A stretch of DNA of 7,908 bases from JAFGIT01 sp016929465 [NCBI: Candidatus Coatesbacteria bacterium] (lineage in GTDB: Bacteria > B130-G9): assembly GCA_016929465.1 (NCBI GenBank), contig JAFGIT010000176.1:1-7908 (forward strand). Direction: 5' to 3'. The first letter of the stretch is position 1, and every line of letters starts with the position of its first letter. This document shows, one piece after another, positions 1 through 5,867 of the stretch. Under the pieces are notes generated by a model that saw only the letters and a program-made list of their open reading frames with translations, was not told the DNA's origin and made no database searches. The position numbers and the translations under genes are program-made.

Positions 1-1
1 C

Positions 2-79
2 GAGAACACTGACTACGCGGAACTGAAATCGGTGAAATACACCTTTACAGCTCTGTATCAGCCGGAATTCGACGAATAA
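2..79 (+). CDS. C-terminal tail of an unidentified upstream protein (partial)
   Basis: The reading frame is open from the window edge and ends at TAA (77-79). The last residues read ENTDYAELKSVKYTF then TALYQPEFDE. The alternating polar and hydrophobic pattern (VKYTFTALY) looks like a terminal beta strand of a real protein, not random sequence. Only 25 residues are visible, so neither family nor function can be assigned. It lies 59 bases upstream of the beta-propeller gene in the same orientation, with no terminator between them, so the two may be co-transcribed. Confidence 0.45.
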   Translation, partial: ENTDYAELKSVKYTFTALYQPEFDE

Positions 80-122
80 CAGACTCGCTCGAGAATGTGA
101 GAGCAAATAAAGCCAAATTAGC

Positions 123-130
123 AAAGGAGA
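123..130 (+). promoter_or_regulatory. Shine-Dalgarno site that sets the start of the beta-propeller gene
   Basis: AAAGGAGA lies 8 bases before the ATG at 139, close to the ideal anti-SD match and spacing. The frame is also open back to a GTG at 97, but that codon has no SD. Starting there would put 14 charged residues ahead of the signal peptide. The ATG at 139 is therefore preferred. Confidence 0.8.
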
Positions 131-138
131 TAACGACC

Positions 139-1830
139 ATGAAACTGGGCAGATTAGGAATATCAGCCACAGCCGTGTTTGTCCTGGTGATTGTCATGGC
201 TGCGATTCCGCTTCTAACGAATGCGGATCCGGTCTGGAGCAAATTCGGGGCTAACGGAAGCCAAAATCGAAGATCATCCGAGGTCTCGGCCAGAACTGGG
301 GACGGCCTATGGACATTTGAGACGGGTAACTTCAACTTCTGCTCCCCCGCCATTAATGAGAATGAAGAGGTCTGCCTTGGATCCCGCAATGGGCTATTCT
401 TTGCCCTCTCGCCGATTGGAGACCTGAACTGGATATTCGATGCAATCGCGAGAGTAGATTCCTCGCCCGCCATCGACACAGCTGGAAACATATACTTCGG
501 CGCGAATAATGGGCTCGTATATTGTATCAATGCCCCAAGCGCTGGAGGAACGCAGGGGACGCTCAGATGGTCCTTCGACGCTGGAGATACCGTCTTCTCA
601 TCCCCTACACTGGATGAGAGCGAAGAATCAGTGATATTTGGGACGGAGGACGGTGTGTTGATGTCGATATTCTCCGACAATTTCGCTGCTACTCAAGGGA
701 CTTTGGAGTGGAGTCACTTACTCGGTGACAGAATATTCGCATCACCGGCCTATAGATACTACGATCTCGCACCAACTTCTGATCCTGCCGGTGACGTAGC
801 GATGGTTTACATCGGCGCTGAGATAGGCCTTTCGGATGGACTAATGTACGGAGTCGAGGTACCGATCGATCCGGCAGCAAGCACACTCGCCACGATCCAA
901 TGGGTATATCCTGGAGTCGGCGATGATGCGGTAGGAAGAATTCAGAGCTCCGTCGCCGTCTCTGACGATGGGAACTTCATTTACTTCGGCAGCAAGGACG
1001 GCAACCTCTACTGCCTGACATCATCTGGTTATCTGCAGTGGACCTATGGGACGAATGGAATGATCGATTCCTCCCCGGGGATACTATCGACCGGAGAAAT
1101 CGTCGTTGGCTCGCGAGATGGCGCGGTTTACTGCGTCGATGAAGAAGGCACTCTCCAGTGGTCCTTCGAGACGGGCGACACGATCGAATCTTCCCCCGCT
1201 ATCGATGCCAATGACAATATTCTGATAGGCTCGAGAGATTACTTCCTATACTCGATATCTCCGACTGGCGCCCAGAACTGGCGGTACATGTCGGATTATC
1301 ACATCTGGTCGTCTCCGGTGATAGGCAAGCAATTCTATGATCCGAGCGGCATCCAGCAGGCGGTAACGACCGCAACAATCTACTTCACCGGTGCCGACAT
1401 GAAGGTTCATGCAATTTGTGAGGATAGAGCTGCCCCATACCTCCTGAGCCGCACCCCGGATGACGGAGAAACTGGCGTCAGCAAACGGCTGGCGAACATA
1501 GTATTCGAAGTAGTCGATGCACAGACCGATGTCGATCGAGAAGAGATATTCATGTTGTTCAGAGAGCACCAGGTCCATCCATCATTCGAAAGAATCGAAG
1601 GTGAGGGCTATAGGGGCTGGAAATGCACTTTCTACTGCGGTGATGAGACCTTCCAATATGACGAAGAGGTCACAATCAATGTTCAGGCCTATGATACCGC
1701 CTGGGAGCCGAACTTAATGGAGGAGACGTATTCGTTCACGATCGAATCCTCCTCGAAGAGATCGCTTGCCGCGCCAACTCAACTGAAGCCCAGGGGGCTG
1801 GCTTCCCCGCAAGCCACTGAGGTCAGGTAG
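139..1830 (+). CDS. Secreted eight-blade PQQ-like beta-propeller protein with C-terminal Ig-like domain
   Basis: The 563-residue product begins with a signal peptide: MKLGRLG, then a hydrophobic stretch to about residue 25, with probable cleavage after TNA (residue 29). No lipobox cysteine is seen, so it is likely periplasmic or secreted. Residues about 55-430 carry eight repeats of the PQQ/BamB-like blade, each with a Trp (near 58, 98, 144, 191, 255, 301, 341, 381) followed by a D/G-rich turn and an SSPxI-type strand, then IYFGxxDGxLYCI-like strands. Eight Trp motifs fit a closed eight-blade propeller. Residues about 433-536 (PYLLSRTPDDGETGV to YSFTI) resemble a bacterial Ig-like or cadherin-like fold. 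A Ser/Pro/Arg-rich tail follows. PQQ-like propellers serve as dehydrogenases or as protein-binding scaffolds. No catalytic or cofactor site is evident, so a structural or binding role is inferred. The exact function is unknown. Confidence 0.85.
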   Translation: MKLGRLGISATAVFVLVIVMAAIPLLTNADPVWSKFGANGSQNRRSSEVSARTGDGLWTFETGNFNFCSPAINENEEVCLGSRNGLFFALSPIGDLNWIFDAIARVDSSPAIDTAGNIYFGANNGLVYCINAPSAGGTQGTLRWSFDAGDTVFSSPTLDESEESVIFGTEDGVLMSIFSDNFAATQGTLEWSHLLGDRIFASPAYRYYDLAPTSDPAGDVAMVYIGAEIGLSDGLMYGVEVPIDPAASTLATIQWVYPGVGDDAVGRIQSSVAVSDDGNFIYFGSKDGNLYCLTSSGYLQWTYGTNGMIDSSPGILSTGEIVVGSRDGAVYCVDEEGTLQWSFETGDTIESSPAIDANDNILIGSRDYFLYSISPTGAQNWRYMSDYHIWSSPVIGKQFYDPSGIQQAVTTATIYFTGADMKVHAICEDRAAPYLLSRTPDDGETGVSKRLANIVFEVVDAQTDVDREEIFMLFREHQVHPSFERIEGEGYRGWKCTFYCGDETFQYDEEVTINVQAYDTAWEPNLMEETYSFTIESSSKRSLAAPTQLKPRGLASPQATEVR

Positions 1831-1862
1831 GAAAATCCAGAAAAGCTCATACTGCAAATTCA

Positions 1863-1902
1863 ATCGGCCGCTGAGCTCAGCGCTCGGCGGCCGATATGTT
1901 TT
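1863..1902 (+). terminator. Intrinsic terminator after the beta-propeller gene
   Basis: A 14-pair stem is formed by 1863-1876 and 1882-1895. The outer nine pairs (ATCGGCCGC with GCGGCCGAT) are perfect, one T-G wobble follows, then GAGC pairs with GCTC. The loop is TCAGC. A short T run (TTTT, 1899-1902) follows three bases after the stem. It lies 33 bases past the TAG stop and separates this gene from the next transcription unit. The stem is very strong and the T tract modest. Confidence 0.75.
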
Positions 1903-2054
1903 ATCAGACGGCATTCCGATATGTCTCCCTCAGACCTGTCTCTCCGAAACTTATCCAAAGGATTCCGGCTTCAAGCTCGAAGCTCGATGTGTTATCCTCC
2001 CATTCTGTGGGTTCATCGATGTGCAGAATCCACTTACGGAAAATCACATAATAT

Positions 2055-2549
2055 GTGGGTGCTGTCGTGATAGTAGGTGTGATTGGCGGCCATGAATGCT
2101 CCAGCGAGATTGCCGAGCTCTCTTTTCAGGTCGGGAAAATCATCGCTGAGAATAGCTATATCCTCGCTTGCGGGGGGCTTACAGGAGTAATGCACCACGC
2201 CTGCAAGGGCGCGAAATCAGCCGGAGGAACTACCATCGGGATTCTTCCGAGCACAAGCAAGGACGATGCGAATCCCTATGTTGACATCGCAATTCCCACC
2301 GGGATCGGTCTCGCAAGGAATATGATTGTCGTGCTAGCGGCCGATGTGCTGGTCGCCGTCAACGGGAGCTACGGCACGCTATCGGAGATCGCCTATGCAC
2401 TTCAGTTCAGGAAAAAGGTGTTCGGCCTGAGAACCGAATGGCACGTCTCAGATGACGTCGAGGTCCTAAAGGACATATCAGCTCTCGGCAGCAAATTGAG
2501 GAGTATTTGCTCCTCGGCGCGGTCTTCGATAAGACCTGATGGGCTCTAA
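2055..2549 (+). CDS. TIGR00725/LOG-type Rossmann nucleotide-binding protein, probably frameshifted at the 3' end
   Basis: The 164-residue frame starts at GTG 2055. GTG 2067 is also possible, and neither has a good Shine-Dalgarno. An N-terminal GVIGG nucleotide-binding turn (about 8-12) is followed by CGGLTGVM (39-46), KGAKSAGG, ANPYVDIAIPTG, ARN and NGSYGTLSE (103-111), the family version of the PGGxGTxxE motif. This matches the TIGR00725 branch of the LOG/'lysine decarboxylase'-like superfamily. LOG enzymes release the base from nucleoside monophosphates, but the role of this branch is not well established, so an activity is only inferred. From about residue 142 the sequence turns into an atypical Ser/Arg-rich tail. 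The -1 frame instead reads QQIEEYLLLGAVFDKT and stops at 2539, which suits the family's C-terminal helix. Either a one-base deletion, a sequence error or genuine decay could explain this. The acylphosphatase gene follows 30 bases later and may be co-transcribed. Confidence 0.8.
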   Translation: MGAVVIVGVIGGHECSSEIAELSFQVGKIIAENSYILACGGLTGVMHHACKGAKSAGGTTIGILPSTSKDDANPYVDIAIPTGIGLARNMIVVLAADVLVAVNGSYGTLSEIAYALQFRKKVFGLRTEWHVSDDVEVLKDISALGSKLRSICSSARSSIRPDGL

Positions 2550-2568
2550 ACCCTTTTAGATGGTCTTT

Positions 2569-2573
2569 GAGGT
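2569..2573 (+). promoter_or_regulatory. Shine-Dalgarno site supporting the TTG start of the acylphosphatase
   Basis: GAGGT lies 6 bases upstream of TTG 2580. No in-frame ATG or GTG occurs at a suitable place before the conserved acylphosphatase motif, and the TTG start gives the normal family length. Confidence 0.6.
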
Positions 2574-2579
2574 ACCCAA

Positions 2580-2864
2580 TTGGCGAATGTAGCCGCAAAG
2601 ATACACATCGAGGGCATAGTCCAGGGAGTGGGCTTTCGCCACTTCACCTACAGGAAATCTCAGGAATGTGACATACAGGGATTTGTGCGAAACCTGAGAG
2701 ACGGGAGAGTACAGGTCCATGCAGAAGGTGAGCAGAAGTGTATGGACAGATTCCTCGCAGAACTGAGACAAGGGCCTGTCGGTTCGCGAATACGCGGCTT
2801 CTATGTCAACCAGGTCCCCTATACTGGCAAATATAATGAATTCTCGGTTCTATTGGACCTTTAG
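2580..2864 (+). CDS. acyP: Acylphosphatase
   Basis: Acylphosphatases hydrolyse the carboxyl-phosphate bond of acyl phosphates such as acetyl phosphate or carbamoyl phosphate in the cytoplasm. The 94-residue length is typical of the family. The signature GIVQGVGFRHF (residues 12-22) holds the phosphate-binding loop and the catalytic Arg20. GFVRNLRDGRVQV (34-46) holds the catalytic Asn38. The C-terminal strand NEFSVLLDL closes the ferredoxin-like fold. The start is TTG, backed by a GAGGT Shine-Dalgarno. It sits 30 bases after the TIGR00725-type gene, so the two probably share a transcript. No terminator is visible before the apt promoter. The physiological substrate of bacterial stand-alone acylphosphatases is generally unsettled, and the neighbours do not resolve it. 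Confidence 0.93.
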   Translation: MANVAAKIHIEGIVQGVGFRHFTYRKSQECDIQGFVRNLRDGRVQVHAEGEQKCMDRFLAELRQGPVGSRIRGFYVNQVPYTGKYNEFSVLLDL

Positions 2865-2891
2865 CATAGTGAACTCTGCCCTCGCTTTTCA

Positions 2892-2920
2892 TTCACATAG
2901 CTGAACCAGGCGATTATACT
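2892..2920 (+). promoter_or_regulatory. Sigma70-type promoter of the apt-STAS-pncB cluster
   Basis: TTCACA (2892-2897; five of six match TTGACA) and TATACT (2915-2920; five of six match TATAAT) are separated by exactly 17 bases. Transcription would start near 2926-2928, giving a leader of about 35 bases before the apt ATG. It lies in the 97-base gap between acyP and apt, where a promoter is expected. Confidence 0.65.
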
Positions 2921-2961
2921 GCTGGCCGAAGATTTCACTCGAATTAGATAAGGAGGCTCTC

Positions 2962-3474
2962 ATGGATCTGAACGCGAAGCTGCGGGACATCCCAGATTTC
3001 CCGAAGCCCGGCATCATCTTCAAGGACATTACGCCGATACTCGCCGATGCAGATGCTTTCAGGGAAGCAATTGACAAGGTTGTCGAGGGGTTCACACGAA
3101 ATAATATCGATGCGATCGTCGGGGTCGAAGCCAGAGGGTTCATCTTTGCCGCCGCCGCCGCATACAAGCTGAATTGCGGGCTGCTGATTGTGAGAAAACC
3201 GGGCAAACTCCCAGCCGAGACGGTCTCAGAGACGTATTCTCTCGAATATGGAACTGACACGATTGAAATACACAAGGACGCAATAAGGCCCGGAATGAAG
3301 CTCCTGCTCCTGGACGATCTGCTTGCCACCGGAGGGACGATCGCCGCCTGTGCAAGGCTAGTTGAGGGGCTGGGCGGAAAAATAATGGGGATACGGTTTC
3401 TCGTGGAGCTGGGATTCCTCGACGGCAGGAAGAAGCTCGGACAATACGACGTTGATGCGGTAATAAGACTCTAA
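2962..3474 (+). CDS. apt: Adenine phosphoribosyltransferase
   Basis: Apt converts adenine and PRPP to AMP and pyrophosphate in cytoplasmic purine salvage. The 170-residue protein has the full family layout: IPDFPKPGIIFKDITP (10-25), GVEARGFIF (54-62), VRKPGKLP (77-84), SETYSLEYGTD (89-99) and the PRPP-binding motif LLLLDDLLATGGT (114-126) with its paired Asp118/Asp119. The ATG is preceded by a near-perfect AAGGAGG (2950-2956) five bases upstream, and a good promoter lies further upstream, so this looks like the first gene of a unit. A run of five alanines (66 or so, encoded by four GCC and one GCA) replaces the more usual mixed small residues after GFIF. The STAS gene follows 24 bases after the stop. 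Confidence 0.96.
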   Translation: MDLNAKLRDIPDFPKPGIIFKDITPILADADAFREAIDKVVEGFTRNNIDAIVGVEARGFIFAAAAAYKLNCGLLIVRKPGKLPAETVSETYSLEYGTDTIEIHKDAIRPGMKLLLLDDLLATGGTIAACARLVEGLGGKIMGIRFLVELGFLDGRKKLGQYDVDAVIRL

Positions 3475-3498
3475 CCGAATTCGATAGAGCAAAAGAAC

Positions 3499-3846
3499 GT
3501 GACTATCGAGACAGAATTCTCCCCCAGGAGTGGGGTCAAAATCATTAGGATATCGGGACGTATTGAGCACACCAAGAGCCGCGAGCTTCAGGAAGTACTC
3601 AAGTCGGCCATAGTCGGCGAGCATCCTTATGTCGCAGCGGACATGTCCCAGGTCAGATATATGGACAGCAGCGCTCTCGGGATATTCGTCTCTGCCCTCA
3701 AATCGGCGAGGAGCAGGGGAGGTGATTTGAGGATCTCAGGCCTCGCTGATATGGTGTTGGATGTATTTCGAATTACTCGTCTATCGATGGTATTTCAGAT
3801 ATACGCCAACATTGACGAAGCTATCGCCAGTTTTTCAGCGGATTAG
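3499..3846 (+). CDS. STAS-domain anti-sigma-factor antagonist (SpoIIAA/RsbV-like)
   Basis: This 115-residue protein is a single STAS domain. SpoIIAA/RsbV proteins bind a serine-kinase anti-sigma factor and free the sigma factor; they are switched off when the kinase phosphorylates a conserved serine. Here the strand-loop-helix DMSQVRYMDSSALGIFVSALK (from about residue 48) carries Asp56 and Ser57, matching the phosphorylated serine position of SpoIIAA. LRISGLADMVLDVFRITRLSMVF (from about 77) matches the second conserved half, where such proteins usually read V...L..TgL..vf. The start is GTG with no clear Shine-Dalgarno, so translation may depend on coupling to apt 24 bases upstream. No anti-sigma kinase, PP2C phosphatase or sigma factor gene is present in the window, so its partner is unknown. 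The 18-base gap to pncB suggests a shared transcript. Confidence 0.9.
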   Translation: MTIETEFSPRSGVKIIRISGRIEHTKSRELQEVLKSAIVGEHPYVAADMSQVRYMDSSALGIFVSALKSARSRGGDLRISGLADMVLDVFRITRLSMVFQIYANIDEAIASFSAD

Positions 3847-3864
3847 AAGTAAGAAAGGGAAGCC

Positions 3865-4929
3865 ATGAGCGGGTCACCCAGGGAGCGACTGGCCCCAGCC
3901 GCTTTCGATATCCCAGAGGAGGCCATCCGCTCTGGCAGATATACCGACAGCTACTTTGTCCGGGCGAGGCAGATCCTCCTCAGAGACGAGAATCATCCAA
4001 ATGTCACGATGCAGATATTCCAGCGCAATCAGGCAATTATATGCGGCACGGATGAAGCGATAGCGACTATCAGGCGATGCACAGACAATGCGGACCGCAT
4101 CGAGATCAAGTCTCTGTTCGATGGGGACGAAGCATCTCCCTACGAGACGGTGATGGCCATCGAAGGGGACTACGCCGGATTCGCACACCTCGAGACGATA
4201 TACCTGGGCATTCTTGCTCGAAGGACAAAGATCGCCACGAACACTCGCAGAACGGTCAATGCCGCGAATGGCAAGCCGGTTCTATTCTTCGGCGCGCGCT
4301 TCGATCACTTTCTAAATCAGCAAGGCGACGGGTATGCCGCCCACATAGGAGGCGCGCAGGCTGTCTCGACTGACGCTCAGGGGGAGATCATCGGCCAGAA
4401 GGGGGCGGGAACGATACCTCATGGATTGATTGCAGCGTACGCGGGCGACACAGCACTGGCAACGCAGAAGTTCGCCGAGATAATCCCCGAGGAGACCCGC
4501 GTGATCTCGCTCGTCGACTTCGACAATGACTGTGTTAGCACTGCCCTCGCTGTCGCAAAGAGGCTCGGCAGCCGACTCTGGGGAGTCAGACTCGATACAT
4601 CCGGCACGATCGTCGACCGATCTGTCATTCCACTCATGGGTGAATATTACCCAACAGGAGTCAATGAAATCCTCGTGCACAACGTCCGCGACGCGCTCGA
4701 CCGGGAGGGGTTCGGGCATGTGAAGATCGTCGCGAGCGGCGGATTCAATCCGGAGAGGATCGCTCGATTCGAGGCGAATGGAGTGCCGGTAGATGCCTAC
4801 GGAGTCGGTAGCTATATAATGAGCGGATCATTCCATTATACTGCTGATGTCGTTCTGGTCGATGGGCGCCACTGTGCAAAGGTAGGCCGCAAATTCAAAC
4901 CGAATCCGAGGCTACGTCCGGTCGAATAG
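3865..4929 (+). CDS. pncB: Nicotinate phosphoribosyltransferase
   Basis: PncB joins nicotinate to PRPP to give nicotinate mononucleotide, with ATP hydrolysis, in the Preiss-Handler NAD salvage route. The 354-residue protein shows the compact form of the family. SGRYTDSYFVRARQIL (23-38) is the conserved N-terminal substrate segment (YTDxYFxR). TKIATNTRRTV (121-131) and GKPVLFFGARFDH (136-148) are central motifs. Next come LVDFDNDCVSTALAVA (216-231), WGVRLDTSGTIVD (239-251) and VASGGFNPERIARFE (289-303), the phosphate-binding barrel strands, then AYGVGSYIM (311-319). The order and motifs fit the NAPRTase C-terminal barrel better than quinolinate phosphoribosyltransferase (NadC), which is shorter. 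The ATG is preceded by AAAGGGA (3854-3860). It ends 8 bases from the convergent nadA, placing salvage and de novo NAD genes tail to tail. Confidence 0.9.
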   Translation: MSGSPRERLAPAAFDIPEEAIRSGRYTDSYFVRARQILLRDENHPNVTMQIFQRNQAIICGTDEAIATIRRCTDNADRIEIKSLFDGDEASPYETVMAIEGDYAGFAHLETIYLGILARRTKIATNTRRTVNAANGKPVLFFGARFDHFLNQQGDGYAAHIGGAQAVSTDAQGEIIGQKGAGTIPHGLIAAYAGDTALATQKFAEIIPEETRVISLVDFDNDCVSTALAVAKRLGSRLWGVRLDTSGTIVDRSVIPLMGEYYPTGVNEILVHNVRDALDREGFGHVKIVASGGFNPERIARFEANGVPVDAYGVGSYIMSGSFHYTADVVLVDGRHCAKVGRKFKPNPRLRPVE

Positions 4930-4937
4930 ACTCCTTA

Positions 4938-5867
4938 TCAATCTCGCGGAACCGCGAGCATGCGCTCGATAGGAATTCGCGCCCGCCTGGCTATATCCGG
5001 CGACACACGAACAGCATATATGTCCGATTCCAGCGCTCGTTTGACCGACTCCAGCGTCGTCATCTTCATGTTCGGACAGAGAAGTGCGGCTGAAGGGCAG
5101 TAGAACTTCTTGCCTGGATGCCTCTTCCTTAGTGGATAGAGCATGCCGACCTCAGTTACGACAATAAACTCCGAGGCAGAAGATCTATTTGGGAAGTCCA
5201 GCATACCTGAAGTCGAAAGCGCCGCGTCGGCAAGCTCTATGACTTCCATTGGGCATTCAGGATGAGCCATCACGAGTGCATTCGGATGCTCCTCCTTTGC
5301 TTTTCTGATCTCCTCGGCTTTGACGTAGTGATGTGCAGGACAGAAGCCCTCCCATAGGACCACCTCTCTTCCCGCCATCTTCCCTGCGTATTCACCAAGG
5401 TGCATATCCGGCGCGAAGATTATCGGGTGTTCGGTAGGAATGGACTTGAGCACCGAGACCGCGTTGGCGGAAGTGCAGCATATATCACTTTCGGCTTTGA
5501 CCTCGGCAGTGGAGTTGACGTATGTCACGACAACGCTGCCCGGATGCTTCGCCTTCAAAGCACGAACCTCCGCCCCGGTAGCCATGTGCGCCATCGGGCA
5601 AGAAGCGCGCTCCTCCGGAATGAGCACCAGACGGTCCTCCGCGAGGATAGCCGCCGTCTCTGCCATGAAATCAACGCCGCAGAATACGATGACCTCCGCG
5701 TCACTCTCGGCCGCTTTCTGCGAGAGCCCTAGTGAATCCCCCACGAAATCCGAAATGTCCTGAATTATCGGTGGCTGATAGTTGTGGCCAAGGATGATTG
5801 CTCTGCGACTACGCTTGAGCTCAGAGATAGATTCGATCAGCGCCTCGGTATTCATGGACGATGTCAT
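4938..5867 (-). CDS. nadA: Quinolinate synthase
   Basis: NadA condenses iminoaspartate with dihydroxyacetone phosphate to quinolinate, a [4Fe-4S]-dependent step of de novo NAD synthesis. The 309-residue length is the compact form seen in Thermotoga and archaea. The three cluster cysteines are visible as Cys90 (ERASCPMAHM), Cys176 (WEGFCPAHH) and Cys264 (LLCPNMKM), spaced 86 and 88 apart, close to the spacing in the family. Other signatures are ILGHNYQPP (25-33), DISDFVGDSLGLSQ (37-50), VVTYVNSTAEVKAESD (113-128), FAPDMHLGEY (151-160) and MAHPECP (200-206). The start ATG overlaps the lon stop as ATGA, so it is probably translated by coupling; no clear Shine-Dalgarno precedes it. The gene ends with tandem TGA TAA stops. 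No nadB or nadC is in the window, so the partner enzymes are elsewhere or replaced. Confidence 0.96.
   Translation of the reverse strand: MTSSMNTEALIESISELKRSRRAIILGHNYQPPIIQDISDFVGDSLGLSQKAAESDAEVIVFCGVDFMAETAAILAEDRLVLIPEERASCPMAHMATGAEVRALKAKHPGSVVVTYVNSTAEVKAESDICCTSANAVSVLKSIPTEHPIIFAPDMHLGEYAGKMAGREVVLWEGFCPAHHYVKAEEIRKAKEEHPNALVMAHPECPMEVIELADAALSTSGMLDFPNRSSASEFIVVTEVGMLYPLRKRHPGKKFYCPSAALLCPNMKMTTLESVKRALESDIYAVRVSPDIARRARIPIERMLAVPRD

Noticed and set aside
97-138. Upstream GTG start that would lengthen the propeller protein by 14 residues
   Set aside because: It lacks a Shine-Dalgarno, puts charged residues ahead of the signal peptide, and the ATG at 139 has an excellent AAAGGAGA site.
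1714-1914. Minus-strand open frame across the end of the propeller gene and its terminator
   Set aside because: It is antisense to a well-supported gene, includes the terminator stem, has unnatural composition and no ribosome-binding site.
1968-1988. Tandem AGCTCGA pair and small hairpin GCTTC/GAAGC in the gap
   Set aside because: It has only two short copies and a five-pair stem, which is easily expected by chance. There is no riboswitch-like architecture around it.
1970-1997. Possible promoter TTCAAG/TTATCC before the TIGR00725-type gene
   Set aside because: Both hexamers match the consensus poorly and the spacing is 16. A promoter is expected in the 1903-2054 gap, but this one is not supported.
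4943-4958. Hairpin CTCGCGG-AA-CCGCGAG as a bidirectional terminator
   Set aside because: There is no T tract on either strand and the arms are inside the nadA coding region, so it is not called as a terminator.
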